Origin: GCA-2737125 sp044336815
GTDB taxonomy: Bacteria > Actinomycetota > Actinomycetes > S36-B12
Length of the DNA: 37,963 bases
Direction: 5' to 3'
NCBI GenBank assembly: GCA_044336815.1
Contig: JBIIOU010000004.1
Location: 1 to 37,963 of the forward strand
Shown here: positions 1 to 7,713 of the stretch, one piece after another
How the letters are laid out: each line of letters begins with the position of its first letter
Numbering within the stretch: position 1 is the stretch's first letter
The notes under the pieces: generated by a model
Seen by the model: only the letters and a program-made list of their open reading frames with translations
Told to the model about the DNA's origin: nothing
The model's database searches: none
Position numbers and translations under genes: made by a program

Positions 1-35
1 CAAACCAGGTCTACTCCGGGTTTGTGGGCAAATAT

Positions 36-542
36 CTAGGCTGACCCGAATACTTGAATACGCACCGGAAAAACCCGGATTAACACCCTGACCTCACCCT
101 TTGGATCCCGAAACGGGTATGGAAACTGATTCAAATACAGCTGGCCCAAGGAGTCAATGCTTTCGGTGGCAAGGTGGCCTCGCTCCGGATCGGTCTCGTC
201 GATAAATTCTTCGCAAACCCCTTGGATCGCCATCCAATGGTAGGCATTTTCCGGGTTCGTAAACATCAAGCTGACGTCCGGGCGGGCGCGCATATTTAAG
301 TCCTTGATACGGCCCTTGACCGTGTTGATTTCAAGGTGGGTATCGGTGCTCCCAACCCACACTGGAGTCAACTGAATGATGCCACGGGACCCAAGGGTGG
401 CCAAAGTAGGCGTGATGGCGCCTTCAAGCAATGGCTTATGTGTCAGCGGTAGGTCACGCAACGTGCCTGTCATTCTCGTGCCCACATTAAAGGCGTTGTC
501 TTCGCCCGGGGGTACTACTACGCCAATCTCGGTTTCCCTCAT
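36..542 (-). CDS. PPOX-class (probably F420-dependent) flavin/deazaflavin oxidoreductase
   Basis: Predicted split-barrel protein of 168 aa from the pyridoxamine-phosphate-oxidase-like superfamily. The best fit is the F420-binding FDOR-B branch, judged from the pattern 'TLGSRGIIQLTPVWV' followed by 'INTVKGRIKDLNMRARPDVSLM' type strands (small-residue loop, then V/I-N-T-x-x-G-R-x-K-D). Such proteins reduce diverse substrates with F420H2 or bind F420 or biliverdin; the substrate cannot be read from sequence. A longer frame begins with GTG at 566, but ATG at 542 is preceded by GAGGGAG at ideal spacing, so I use 542. It follows trmD on the same strand, where rplS often lies. The cofC gene in this window supports the presence of F420 in the cell. 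Family fairly sure, cofactor inferred. Confidence 0.8.
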   Translation of the reverse strand: MRETEIGVVVPPGEDNAFNVGTRMTGTLRDLPLTHKPLLEGAITPTLATLGSRGIIQLTPVWVGSTDTHLEINTVKGRIKDLNMRARPDVSLMFTNPENAYHWMAIQGVCEEFIDETDPERGHLATESIDSLGQLYLNQFPYPFRDPKGEVRVLIRVFPVRIQVFGSA

Positions 543-569
543 GAGACTCCCTCTGCTGTGATGCACCGA

Positions 570-575
570 ATTTTA
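570..575 (-). promoter_or_regulatory. possible -10 element for the PPOX gene
   Basis: TAAAAT on the minus strand lies 27 nt before the ATG at 542 in the 109-nt gap after trmD. No convincing -35 hexamer sits at 16-19 nt. The gap otherwise holds nothing I can identify. Confidence 0.25.
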
Positions 576-651
576 CCGGGGCGCTGATTCAACATTTTCC
601 ACCACTAGGTTCCCTGTTTCGACCAAATTGTTGCACACGCCACCAGAAGAT

Positions 652-1380
652 TCACTGGGCTATGCCACCTTCGACAATCAGTTCTGGGCGCGTCAACGCA
701 GTCCTTTGCCGGGCTTGCTCAGCCCGCCAAGTGGCGATTTGTCCGTGGTGACCACTGAGTAGCACCTCTGGTACGGCGAGCCCGCGCCACTCCTGCGGTT
801 TGGTAAAAACTGGCCCTTCGACCAAGTTCTCCATGGAGCCAGCAGCAAATGAATCATCGATGACGCTGGCCTCATTCCCGACAACTCCTGGAAGCAGGCG
901 CACCACCGCTTCAACCATTACCAAGGTCGCCGCTTCACCACCAGCCAAGACATAATCACCGATACTGGCTTCTCGCACTCCCGCCCAATCGCTGGATTTC
1001 GAATAGTGGGCAGCAACCCGCGCATCAATGCCTTCGTAGCGTCCGCAAGCAAATACCAACCACGGGTCGGTGGTCCAAGCTTGGGCCGCATGCTGATTGA
1101 AAACAGCCCCCGACGGGGTGGGCACTACCAAGACCGGTTGTCTCCCCTGACCACTTGCGGCAATTTCGTCAAGGGCCTCCCCCCATGGCACGGGGCTCAT
1201 CACCATGCCTGGCCCACCGCCATAAGGAGTGTCGTCGACGGTGTTGTGCCGGTCGTGGGTAAATGTGCGCAAGTCGTGAATGTGTATCTCAATTAGTCCC
1301 GCCGCCATCGCCTTACCCAGCAATGACAACGTCAATGGCGTGAAGTAGTCCGGGAAAATAGTGACAACATCAATCCTCAT
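652..1380 (-). CDS. trmD: tRNA (guanine37-N1)-methyltransferase TrmD
   Basis: SAM-dependent enzyme that methylates N1 of G37 in tRNAs reading CNN codons, preventing +1 frameshifts. The 242 aa match the usual length. The SPOUT-knot signatures are visible: TPYGGGPGMVM at residues 51-61, GRYEGID at 113-119 and SIGDYVLAGGE at 139-149. The ATG at 1380 overlaps the 3' end of rimM by 11 nt, so the genes are translationally coupled at the end of the rpsP-khpA-rimM-trmD operon. The usual partner rplS (L19) does not follow directly. Confidence 0.97.
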   Translation of the reverse strand: MRIDVVTIFPDYFTPLTLSLLGKAMAAGLIEIHIHDLRTFTHDRHNTVDDTPYGGGPGMVMSPVPWGEALDEIAASGQGRQPVLVVPTPSGAVFNQHAAQAWTTDPWLVFACGRYEGIDARVAAHYSKSSDWAGVREASIGDYVLAGGEAATLVMVEAVVRLLPGVVGNEASVIDDSFAAGSMENLVEGPVFTKPQEWRGLAVPEVLLSGHHGQIATWRAEQARQRTALTRPELIVEGGIAQ

Positions 1381-1891
1381 CGCTGGGCTCCTCGATCAGC
1401 CCAATCGGTGGATCAATGAGAATCCGGCGATTATCCATGTCAACGGTTGGCACAATCGCGGACACAAAGGGAATGAGAACCTCGCGCCCGGTCGCGGTGA
1501 TTACCGATAGCAACTCTTGGGAAGGAAGATGCACGACATCCCCCACCACGCCTACGGGCTCACCACCAACGGTTTCGACCGTGCACCCAATAAGTGCGCT
1601 GTCGTAAAACTCATCTGGATCGGTTGGTTTTGCGTCAGTGTCTCGCTCGACTTCAACAATTGTTCCGCGCAAAGACTCGGCGGCTCCCCGGCTTTCAAAT
1701 CCGACGAAACTAACCAACAACCGTCCCGAGTGCCAGTGAATTTCGGCAACTGTCAACTCGCCGGTAGGGCCATCTGAATAAAGAACCGAACCCGGAGCAA
1801 AACGCTCATCGGGTTCGTCAGTTCTCAGTTCAACGGTTACCTGGCCACGTAGGCCATGCGGTTTGCCGATGCGGCCGACAACGACGCGCAT
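1370..1891 (-). CDS. rimM: 16S rRNA processing protein RimM
   Basis: Ribosome maturation factor of 173 aa that binds S19 and helps the 30S head assemble. The N-terminal RimM domain begins VVVGRIGKPHGLRGQVTVEL, and a PRC-barrel follows from about residue 95 (DEFYDSALIGCTVET, ending in LIPFVSAIVPTVDMDNRRI). Start ATG at 1891 lies 14 nt after the khpA stop, and the gene runs 11 nt into trmD. The order rpsP-khpA-rimM-trmD is widely conserved in Gram-positive bacteria. Confidence 0.96.
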   Translation of the reverse strand: MRVVVGRIGKPHGLRGQVTVELRTDEPDERFAPGSVLYSDGPTGELTVAEIHWHSGRLLVSFVGFESRGAAESLRGTIVEVERDTDAKPTDPDEFYDSALIGCTVETVGGEPVGVVGDVVHLPSQELLSVITATGREVLIPFVSAIVPTVDMDNRRILIDPPIGLIEEPSDED

Positions 1892-1905
1892 GCTGATCTG
1901 GTTTG

Positions 1906-2145
1906 TCAGCGCTCGGCGACATCGAGGAAATCGATGCGCACGCCGCGGCCCTCATTTAGTGCGGTCACGACGGTGCGCAGCGCGGTCGCGGTGCGGCCAG
2001 CGCGACCGATCACCCGACCCATGTCCTCTGGATGTACCCGAACGTCGAGGCACTTGCCCCGGCGCTGCTCGCGCTCACTCACGAAAACGTCGCCGGGATG
2101 GTCGACAATGCCGCGAACCAGATGCGCGAGGGCTTCTTCCAACAT
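1906..2145 (-). CDS. khpA: KH-domain RNA-binding protein KhpA
   Basis: Single type-II KH domain, 79 aa. The RNA-binding GxxG loop is visible in GRVIGRAGRTATALR (about residues 44-58). In other Gram-positive bacteria KhpA pairs with KhpB/EloR and acts in RNA binding linked to cell elongation; here only the family is seen. Its ATG overlaps the rpsP stop by one base (TGATG), so translation is probably coupled. rimM follows after 14 nt. Confidence 0.94.
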   Translation of the reverse strand: MLEEALAHLVRGIVDHPGDVFVSEREQRRGKCLDVRVHPEDMGRVIGRAGRTATALRTVVTALNEGRGVRIDFLDVAER

Positions 2146-2684
2146 CAGGCAGTAGCCGCATCTTCATCGGCAACGGCGACTTCTTCTTCAGCAATAGCCT
2201 CTTCGGCAACAACCTCCGCGATGACGACCTCTTCGGCAACAACTTCGGCGACGGCTACCTCTTCGGCAACAACCTCAGCAGCAACAACCTCTGCAACGGG
2301 TACTTCGAGCTTGGGCTTCTTAACCGGCGCCTTTGGCTCCTTAGCCGCATCTTGAATGGCTGCTTCGAATTTGACCAGGCGGCTGACCTTGGGCTCGGCC
2401 ACCCGGAGAGTGCCTTCGGCGCCCGGAAGCCCCTTGAACTTCTGCCAATCCCCGGTAACCTTCAAGATTGCAGTGACGGCTTCGGTCGGCAGCGCGCCAA
2501 CTCCGAGCCAGTACTGCACCCGGGCCGAGTCGACCTTGATGACACTGGGGTCTTCCATCGGCTGATACAGACCGATTTCTTCGATGGACCGACCATTGCG
2601 TGCGGTTCGCGAATCAGCAACCACGATGCGGTACTGGGGCGCATGGATCTTGCCAAGACGCTTAAGTTTGATTTTTACGGCCAC
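2145..2684 (-). CDS. rpsP: 30S ribosomal protein S16 with long acidic C-terminal tail
   Basis: Residues 1-85 are a standard S16 (VKIKLKRLGKIHAPQYRIVV at 3-22, then SIEEIGLYQP and YWLGVGALPTEAV), a small 30S assembly protein. S16 is often only 80-90 aa; this one has 179. Residues 86-126 form a basic linker, and 127-179 is a tail of Ala/Val/Glu with a period of about ten residues and no aromatic residues. Actinobacterial S16 proteins commonly carry extensions, but this one is unusually regular. The start is GTG at 2684, with AGGAG about 11 nt upstream. It is the first gene of the rpsP-khpA-rimM-trmD operon. Confidence 0.96.
   Translation of the reverse strand: MAVKIKLKRLGKIHAPQYRIVVADSRTARNGRSIEEIGLYQPMEDPSVIKVDSARVQYWLGVGALPTEAVTAILKVTGDWQKFKGLPGAEGTLRVAEPKVSRLVKFEAAIQDAAKEPKAPVKKPKLEVPVAEVVAAEVVAEEVAVAEVVAEEVVIAEVVAEEAIAEEEVAVADEDAATA
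2148..2306 (-). repeat. degenerate coding repeat of the S16 tail (about 30-nt period)
   Basis: The tail codes for repeats of the type AEVVAEEVxx at residues 131-165, in an approximately 30-nt DNA period visible on the plus strand as recurrent 'ctcttcggcaacaac'. It is in frame and intact, so it looks like expansion inside the gene rather than an intergenic element. Confidence 0.75.
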
Positions 2685-2864
2685 GGTGGGCTTATCTCCT
2701 GTTTTTTAGGCGGTGCGCGCCGTCAATCGCGTGGGGATACGACTTTGGACGAAAACCTTGCGGGTTGCCACATCGGAAGGATAGAGGGCCAACCGGGCAG
2801 CAAGACCTCCGTATTCTGCCAGATGGCTAGGTGGGCGATGACCACGGGTCACATTCGCCGCGGA

Positions 2865-3386
2865 TCAGCGGCGTGCTAGCACCGTCACTTGAGGCAAAGG
2901 GGTGAGGGGCGGTGAGGGCGAAGAGGCCGTGGCCGGGGTAACCGGGGTCTCCCACAAGTACTGCCCTACTGTGCAAATCTGAAGCACCCGCATGCTGTAG
3001 ACCCCCGGTGAGTTGGGCCACTTGACCGTCATGGGGAAAAAGACCGGGGTGGAAAACGGAATCGGCTTGCCCACAACCGACCAGGTAATTTGCTGGCCAC
3101 CATCGGCGAGCGGTGCAACCGAGACCTTCCAGCCATCAACGGGGCCTGGCTTGACCGCACCCCAAGGCTTGCCGACGAAGGCAATCACTTGGGTTGTCTC
3201 GGGCGAATCAGTTATGCACCCGTGCTGTACTTCGAGGGTCATAGAACTCGATTTACCGGCAACCGCCGATACCCCATTTAGATCAATAATCGCATGGGCA
3301 CTTGCCGCTGGGGCATTTGCAATGAAGCCCCCGAATGTGCACATACCGAGTGCCGTTATAAAACGAATAGACCGGCCACTTGTCAT
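2865..3386 (-). CDS. secreted YcnI/DUF1775-family copper-binding-type protein
   Basis: Protein of 173 aa with a signal peptide: basic start MTSGRSIR, hydrophobic stretch, then NAPAASA at residues 24-30. Cleavage after ASA would leave His31 as the new N-terminus. That matches the known YcnI (DUF1775) copper site, where the mature N-terminal His coordinates Cu(II). Other family marks are LEVQHGC near 52-57 and the W-K-V / ITWSV strands. The C-terminus is Pro/Ser-rich and has no membrane anchor, unlike many YcnI proteins. Start ATG at 3386 is fixed by AGGAG at 3393-3397, which overlaps the ffh stop; upstream in-frame codons lie inside ffh. It probably follows ffh in one transcript. The copper role is inferred from the family. 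Confidence 0.82.
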   Translation of the reverse strand: MTSGRSIRFITALGMCTFGGFIANAPAASAHAIIDLNGVSAVAGKSSSMTLEVQHGCITDSPETTQVIAFVGKPWGAVKPGPVDGWKVSVAPLADGGQQITWSVVGKPIPFSTPVFFPMTVKWPNSPGVYSMRVLQICTVGQYLWETPVTPATASSPSPPLTPLPQVTVLARR

Positions 3387-3396
3387 GAATTGACTC

Positions 3397-4968
3397 CTAT
3401 CCCAGTAATTTCTTGAGCTCGGGTGGTAAATCAGCAATATCGAAGTCAGCTGGCATTGTATTTGCAGAACCGGCGCCGGCACCGAGCATCGAGCCTGGGC
3501 CGCCGGCTGGGGTCGATACCCCGGCCACTTGATCGGCACGCTTTGCTGGATTCCCACTGCGGCTCTTGCCCTTCGCCTGCTTCGCTGGCTTGGCCATTTT
3601 TCCCTTGGACTTCTTGCCGCCGCCCATGCTGGGCATTCCCGGCATTCCAGGCATGCCAGGCATGCCACCTTTCCCCATCTGCTTCATCATTTTTTGGGCC
3701 TGACCGAAGCGTTCAATCAAGCCATTGACATCGCTTACCGATGACCCGGACCCCCGCGCAATGCGAGCCCTGCGGGAGCCGTTCAAGATCTTTGGCTCCC
3801 GGCGCTCCGCAGGAGTCATTGATTGAATGATGGCAGCAACGCGATCCAACTCACGATCATCAACCTGGTCAAGTTGGGCTTTCATCTCGCCCATGCCGGG
3901 CAACATGCCCATGATCTTGCCAAGGGAACCCATTTTCTTGATCGACTGCATTTGCTCAAGGAAGTCATCAAGGGTGAAATCCTCGCCCGCCGAAACCTTG
4001 CGTGCCATACGTTCAGCTTGTTCAGCATCAAAAGCACGTTCGGCTTGCTCGATCAAGGTGAGCATGTCGCCCATGTCGAGAATGCGCGAAGCCATGCGAT
4101 CTGGATGGAAAACCTCAAAGTCGGTTAATTTCTCACCGACTGACGCGAACATAATCGGCCGCTTCGTGACGCTAACGATTGACAGCGCCGCGCCACCACG
4201 TGCATCACCGTCCAGCTTAGTTAGGACAACGGCGTCAAACCCAACACCTTCAGCGAACTCCTCGGCGGTGCGTACCGCATCTTGACCAATCATCGCGTCA
4301 ACGACTAACAAGGTTTCATCAGGCTGGGCTGCATCGCGGACCGCACGCAATTGCTGCATTAGCTCAGCATCGATCGCTAACCGGCCAGCTGTGTCAACGA
4401 TGACAATGTCATGGAGTTTCTGCTCCGCATATACGCGTGCATCCTTGGTCACCTTGATCGGATCGCCTACCCCGTTGCCCGGCTCTGGCGCAAATATTGC
4501 GACACCGGCCTGCTCCGAGATGATCCGAAGTTGATCTACCGCATTAGGACGCTGTAGATCTGCTGCGACAAGTAGCGGGGTGTGGCCTTCACTTTTCAGT
4601 TGAAGCGCCAACTTGCCAGCAAGAGTGGTTTTACCAGCGCCCTGCAACCCGGCCAGCAAAATTACGGTCGGGGGATTTTTCGCAAAAACCAAATTCCGGG
4701 TTTCGCCACCGAGGATCGCGATGAGCTCCTCGTGCACGATTTTGACTATCTGCTGGGCCGGATTGAGCGCCCCCGAGGCCGCCGCCGCCAGCGCCCGTTC
4801 TTTGACCACCGCGGTGAATTCGCGGACCACCGGCAAGGCGACATCTGCCTCTAGTAACGCCGTGCGAATCTCCTTGACGGTGGCATCGACATCAGCTTCT
4901 GAAAGTCGACCTTTGCCGCGCAGTCCCTTAATGGTGGCGGCAAGGCGATCGGAGAGGTTGGCGAACAC
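3397..4968 (-). CDS. ffh: signal recognition particle GTPase Ffh (SRP54)
   Basis: Protein component of SRP; it binds signal sequences and 4.5S RNA and delivers ribosomes to FtsY. The 523 aa comprise an N domain (1-85), a G domain with Walker A GLQGAGKT at 107-114, DTAGR near 190 and TKLDGDARGG near 250, and a Met-rich M domain (about 320-435). A GMP-repeat, Lys-rich tail runs to the end (DLPPELKKLLG); this tail is frequent in actinobacteria. The GTG start has no Shine-Dalgarno, but TACTCT ends exactly 6 nt upstream, suggesting a leaderless mRNA. Its partner ftsY is in the same window. Confidence 0.97.
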   Translation of the reverse strand: MFANLSDRLAATIKGLRGKGRLSEADVDATVKEIRTALLEADVALPVVREFTAVVKERALAAAASGALNPAQQIVKIVHEELIAILGGETRNLVFAKNPPTVILLAGLQGAGKTTLAGKLALQLKSEGHTPLLVAADLQRPNAVDQLRIISEQAGVAIFAPEPGNGVGDPIKVTKDARVYAEQKLHDIVIVDTAGRLAIDAELMQQLRAVRDAAQPDETLLVVDAMIGQDAVRTAEEFAEGVGFDAVVLTKLDGDARGGAALSIVSVTKRPIMFASVGEKLTDFEVFHPDRMASRILDMGDMLTLIEQAERAFDAEQAERMARKVSAGEDFTLDDFLEQMQSIKKMGSLGKIMGMLPGMGEMKAQLDQVDDRELDRVAAIIQSMTPAERREPKILNGSRRARIARGSGSSVSDVNGLIERFGQAQKMMKQMGKGGMPGMPGMPGMPSMGGGKKSKGKMAKPAKQAKGKSRSGNPAKRADQVAGVSTPAGGPGSMLGAGAGSANTMPADFDIADLPPELKKLLG

Positions 4969-4974
4969 GAGGCC

Positions 4975-4980
4975 AGAGTA
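4975..4980 (-). promoter_or_regulatory. -10 element (TACTCT) of leaderless ffh promoter
   Basis: TANNNT hexamer followed by 6 nt (GGCCTC) and the ffh GTG. This spacing places the transcription start at the start codon, as in known actinobacterial leaderless genes. No clear -35. Confidence 0.5.
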
Positions 4981-5017
4981 TCGGCTCGGGATTTACTTAC
5001 TTTCGGCTGGACAGACA

Positions 5018-5046
5018 TTCACTTGTCGGCCTTTAGCCGACTTGAA
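5018..5046 (-). terminator. hairpin at the 3' end of glnD
   Basis: GTCGGC-CTTTA-GCCGAC stem (6 bp) with outer TTCA/TGAA pairing across a small internal loop, spanning the glnD stop codon. No U-tract follows, so intrinsic termination is uncertain. It separates the amt-glnB-glnD operon from the ffh promoter. Confidence 0.4.
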
Positions 5047-7360
5047 GGGACTCCAGCACCTGCAGTCGCACGACTTCGGCCATTCCCGGGCTGAGGGGGC
5101 CCGCTGCGCCATCGACCAGGAAGAAAACGTCGACTGCCTCAGAGCCAAGGGTGAGGACCTTAGCGCCGGTGATCGTTACACCGGCGGCACTGATTGCTCC
5201 GGTAATGCGGTGCAGTAAACCCGGCTCATCATGCGCACGTACTTCAAGAATTGTGGATCGCTCCGAAATTGTATGGACTACATCGACGCGTGGGGCGGCA
5301 CGCAGAATTTTACCGCTCGAGGCATAAGCCAATTCGCGCTCCTGGATTTTGGCGCCCACATCAATTGCCCCCTCGAACGTTAGCCGCAACTGAGCCGCAA
5401 CTTGTTCCGCACTCGGTGGGTCACCAAATGTCGGGAGCACCGTCCAGATCTGGACGGCGCGCTCGCCAACGGTGATAACCCGAGCGCTACGCACTTGTAG
5501 CCGCTGAAGTGAGAGCACCCCGGCGACCGTGGACAGCAGACCTAGATGATCGGGGGCGGCAATTGTGAGGTGGTAACCGTCTTCGGCTGGCTCCATCGCC
5601 ACCCAAACCCCGGTGCTAGCAAGTGCCGCCTGCTGCACTTCACTAAATTCAGGTTCGACCGGTGCTGGATGCCCAGCAAGGCGGGCATGCGATTTGTAAA
5701 CTAAATCAGCGACAAGTTTTGCCCGCCAATCGCTCCACGCCGCCGGCCCGGTTGCAAAAGCATCGGCACGAGTTAGGGCATGTAGGAGATCCAAAGTTTC
5801 TGGATTGCCGATGCGTGAGGTGACATAGTCGATGGTTGCCGGATCCTCTAGATCACGTCTCGTGGCGGTGTCAACCAAGAGCAGATGATGGCGCACGAGA
5901 TCCACGATTATCTGCGAATCCTCAGCCGTAAACCCCATCCGCTCAGCCAAATCCGCGGCGATTTCGGCGCCCACCACACTGTGATCACCTGGGCGAGCCT
6001 TGCCAATGTCGTGCAGCAGCGCGCCCATTAAAAGTAAATCGGGTCGATGCACCTCACGGGTAAATGCACTGGCTTGCACCGCGGTTTCGACTAAATGGCG
6101 ATCTACGGTGAAAGTATGCACCGCATTGCGCTGCGGGGCTGAACGCACGATGCTCCAGTGCGGAATGAGCGACTCAATCAGGCCGGCCTGATCCATTGAC
6201 TCCCATATCCGCACAAGAGGAATACCTGAGCCTAAAAGTGAAACGAATGCCTCCCGGGCCGGCGCCGGCCACGGTATCGGAAGCGGTCCACACTCACTAG
6301 ACAGTCTTTCGATCGTTATTGGCGCCAGTGGTAGCCCAGCTTGGGCCGCAGCCGCCGGCGCTCTAAGCATCAACATTGGATCGCTAGCCGGCCGCGCCTC
6401 GATAGCAAGTAGTACCTCACCACCTTGTATGACCACCCCATCGGCAAGTGGTACCCGCTCGGGTCCGCGTCTATTAACCAATCGGTGCGAAAATCGCGAT
6501 GGCCCCCTAGTGAGTCGTTCGACCCGATGCCACGTGGAATCCGACGCGAACGCGATGTATCGAGCCGCCGTGTAGACCTGCCGCAGTAATTCATCAGCAT
6601 CGGCGATGCCCAGAGCAGCGGCCACACCATCTTGCTCTTGCAGAAGTAACCGGTCGCCAGCCTTGCCCGTCACTAGGTGCAGCGCATCACGAACGTCCAG
6701 CAAAAATGAATGTGCTTCCGGCCAGCCACTATGCGGTACATCAGTTACCCACGTTGCGGCTATCGCTCGGAGTACCGTGGCATCACGAAGCCCGCCGTAC
6801 GCTTCTTTAATATCAGGCTCAAGCAGGCACGCAAGTTCGCCATTATTTGTCTTACGTTGCTCAACTAATTCGTGCAAAGCAGGAAGACGCTTAATGGCCA
6901 TAGCGCGCCAATCCGCGAAGACCGTTTGCCTCAATTGCTCTGCGAGAGTGCCATCACCGGCGATTATTCGGGTATCCAATAGTCCGAGTACTACCTTGAT
7001 ATCCGCACTTGCCAATCGACGCGCTTCAGCCGGGGTACGAACACTGTGGTCGAGAGAAATACCTGTATCCCAAATCGGATACCAAATTTTATCCGCAATG
7101 GGGGCCACCGCTTCTGCACTCTTTCTATGCAGCAGCAATAGATCAATATCGCTGCCCGGTGCGAGTTCTTGCCGGCCGTACCCGCCAACGGCGACCAAAC
7201 AAAGATCGGCTCCGGTGCGATTCACCGAATCAAATAGCCCTTTCAGCCATTCATCGGTGAGCGCGGACAAAGCAAGCCGCCGGCCCGTGCCGAACGGGCC
7301 AGGCCGGCGCACCAGTGCATCTCGCTCAAAACTAAACGAACGCAGCTCCCCCGCGCTCAA
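5033..7360 (-). CDS. glnD: bifunctional PII uridylyl/adenylyltransferase and -removing enzyme GlnD
   Basis: Nitrogen sensor that modifies and demodifies the PII protein in response to glutamine. Domains in order: nucleotidyltransferase with GGYGRQELAPGSDIDLLLL at 59-77 (catalytic G-S-D-x-D), linker, HD hydrolase with LLHDIGKA near 447-454, and two C-terminal ACT domains (about 590-660 and 690-775) that sense glutamine. At 775 aa it is a little shorter than the E. coli protein but complete. In characterised actinobacteria GlnD adenylylates rather than uridylylates PII; sequence alone cannot decide. The start is uncertain: TTG at 7360 gives the full frame, with AAGGA very close to it. The gene lies 15 nt after glnB. 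Confidence 0.94.
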   Translation of the reverse strand: MSAGELRSFSFERDALVRRPGPFGTGRRLALSALTDEWLKGLFDSVNRTGADLCLVAVGGYGRQELAPGSDIDLLLLHRKSAEAVAPIADKIWYPIWDTGISLDHSVRTPAEARRLASADIKVVLGLLDTRIIAGDGTLAEQLRQTVFADWRAMAIKRLPALHELVEQRKTNNGELACLLEPDIKEAYGGLRDATVLRAIAATWVTDVPHSGWPEAHSFLLDVRDALHLVTGKAGDRLLLQEQDGVAAALGIADADELLRQVYTAARYIAFASDSTWHRVERLTRGPSRFSHRLVNRRGPERVPLADGVVIQGGEVLLAIEARPASDPMLMLRAPAAAAQAGLPLAPITIERLSSECGPLPIPWPAPAREAFVSLLGSGIPLVRIWESMDQAGLIESLIPHWSIVRSAPQRNAVHTFTVDRHLVETAVQASAFTREVHRPDLLLMGALLHDIGKARPGDHSVVGAEIAADLAERMGFTAEDSQIIVDLVRHHLLLVDTATRRDLEDPATIDYVTSRIGNPETLDLLHALTRADAFATGPAAWSDWRAKLVADLVYKSHARLAGHPAPVEPEFSEVQQAALASTGVWVAMEPAEDGYHLTIAAPDHLGLLSTVAGVLSLQRLQVRSARVITVGERAVQIWTVLPTFGDPPSAEQVAAQLRLTFEGAIDVGAKIQERELAYASSGKILRAAPRVDVVHTISERSTILEVRAHDEPGLLHRITGAISAAGVTITGAKVLTLGSEAVDVFFLVDGAAGPLSPGMAEVVRLQVLESLQVG

Positions 7361-7374
7361 ATCCTTCTCATCCC

Positions 7375-7713
7375 CTAGATCGCGTCGTGGCCACGTTCAC
7401 CGGTTCGCACTCGTACCACCGCCTCAACCGGCACCACCCAAACCTTGCCATCGCCGATACGCCCGGTCTGAGCCGCCTTCACAATTGTGTCGACCACTAA
7501 GTCTGCACTTTCATCATCAACCAGTACTTCGACCCGAACTTTCGGGACGAGATCCACGGTGTATTCAGCTCCTCGGTAGACCTCGGTATGACCTTTTTGC
7601 CGACCGAAACCTGAAGCCTCTGACACCGTAAGACCGTTAACCCCTTGCTCCTCCAGTGCACTTTTCACATCTTCAAGTTTGAACGGCTTGATGATTGCGG
7701 TAACCATCTTCAT
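7375..7713 (-). CDS. glnB: PII nitrogen regulatory protein (GlnB/GlnK)
   Basis: Trimeric signal protein of 112 aa that reads ATP/ADP, 2-oxoglutarate and nitrogen status. The T-loop (residues 37-55) carries the modifiable Tyr51 in VYRGAEYTVDLVPK, and the C-terminal VRVRTGERG contacts nucleotide. Its ATG overlaps the amt stop by one base (TAATG). The amt-glnB-glnD order suggests it gates the ammonium channel, the typical GlnK role, so it could equally be named glnK. Confidence 0.96.
   Translation of the reverse strand: MKMVTAIIKPFKLEDVKSALEEQGVNGLTVSEASGFGRQKGHTEVYRGAEYTVDLVPKVRVEVLVDDESADLVVDTIVKAAQTGRIGDGKVWVVPVEAVVRVRTGERGHDAI

Noticed and set aside
1863..2879. 338-codon plus-strand frame with GNN-rich repeats opposite rpsP and khpA
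   Set aside because: The repeats are the mirror image of the S16 tail code; the frame has no start signal and no homology pattern.
3387..3668. N-terminal extension of the YcnI-like gene into ffh
   Set aside because: The added residues are Arg/Pro-rich shadow sequence of ffh, and the ATG at 3386 has a strong AGGAG and a proper signal peptide.
6606..7631. Long plus-strand frame of 341 codons opposite glnD and glnB
   Set aside because: It is antisense to two clear genes, is rich in Ser/Arg/Pro as expected from a shadow frame, and has no ribosome site or recognisable domain.
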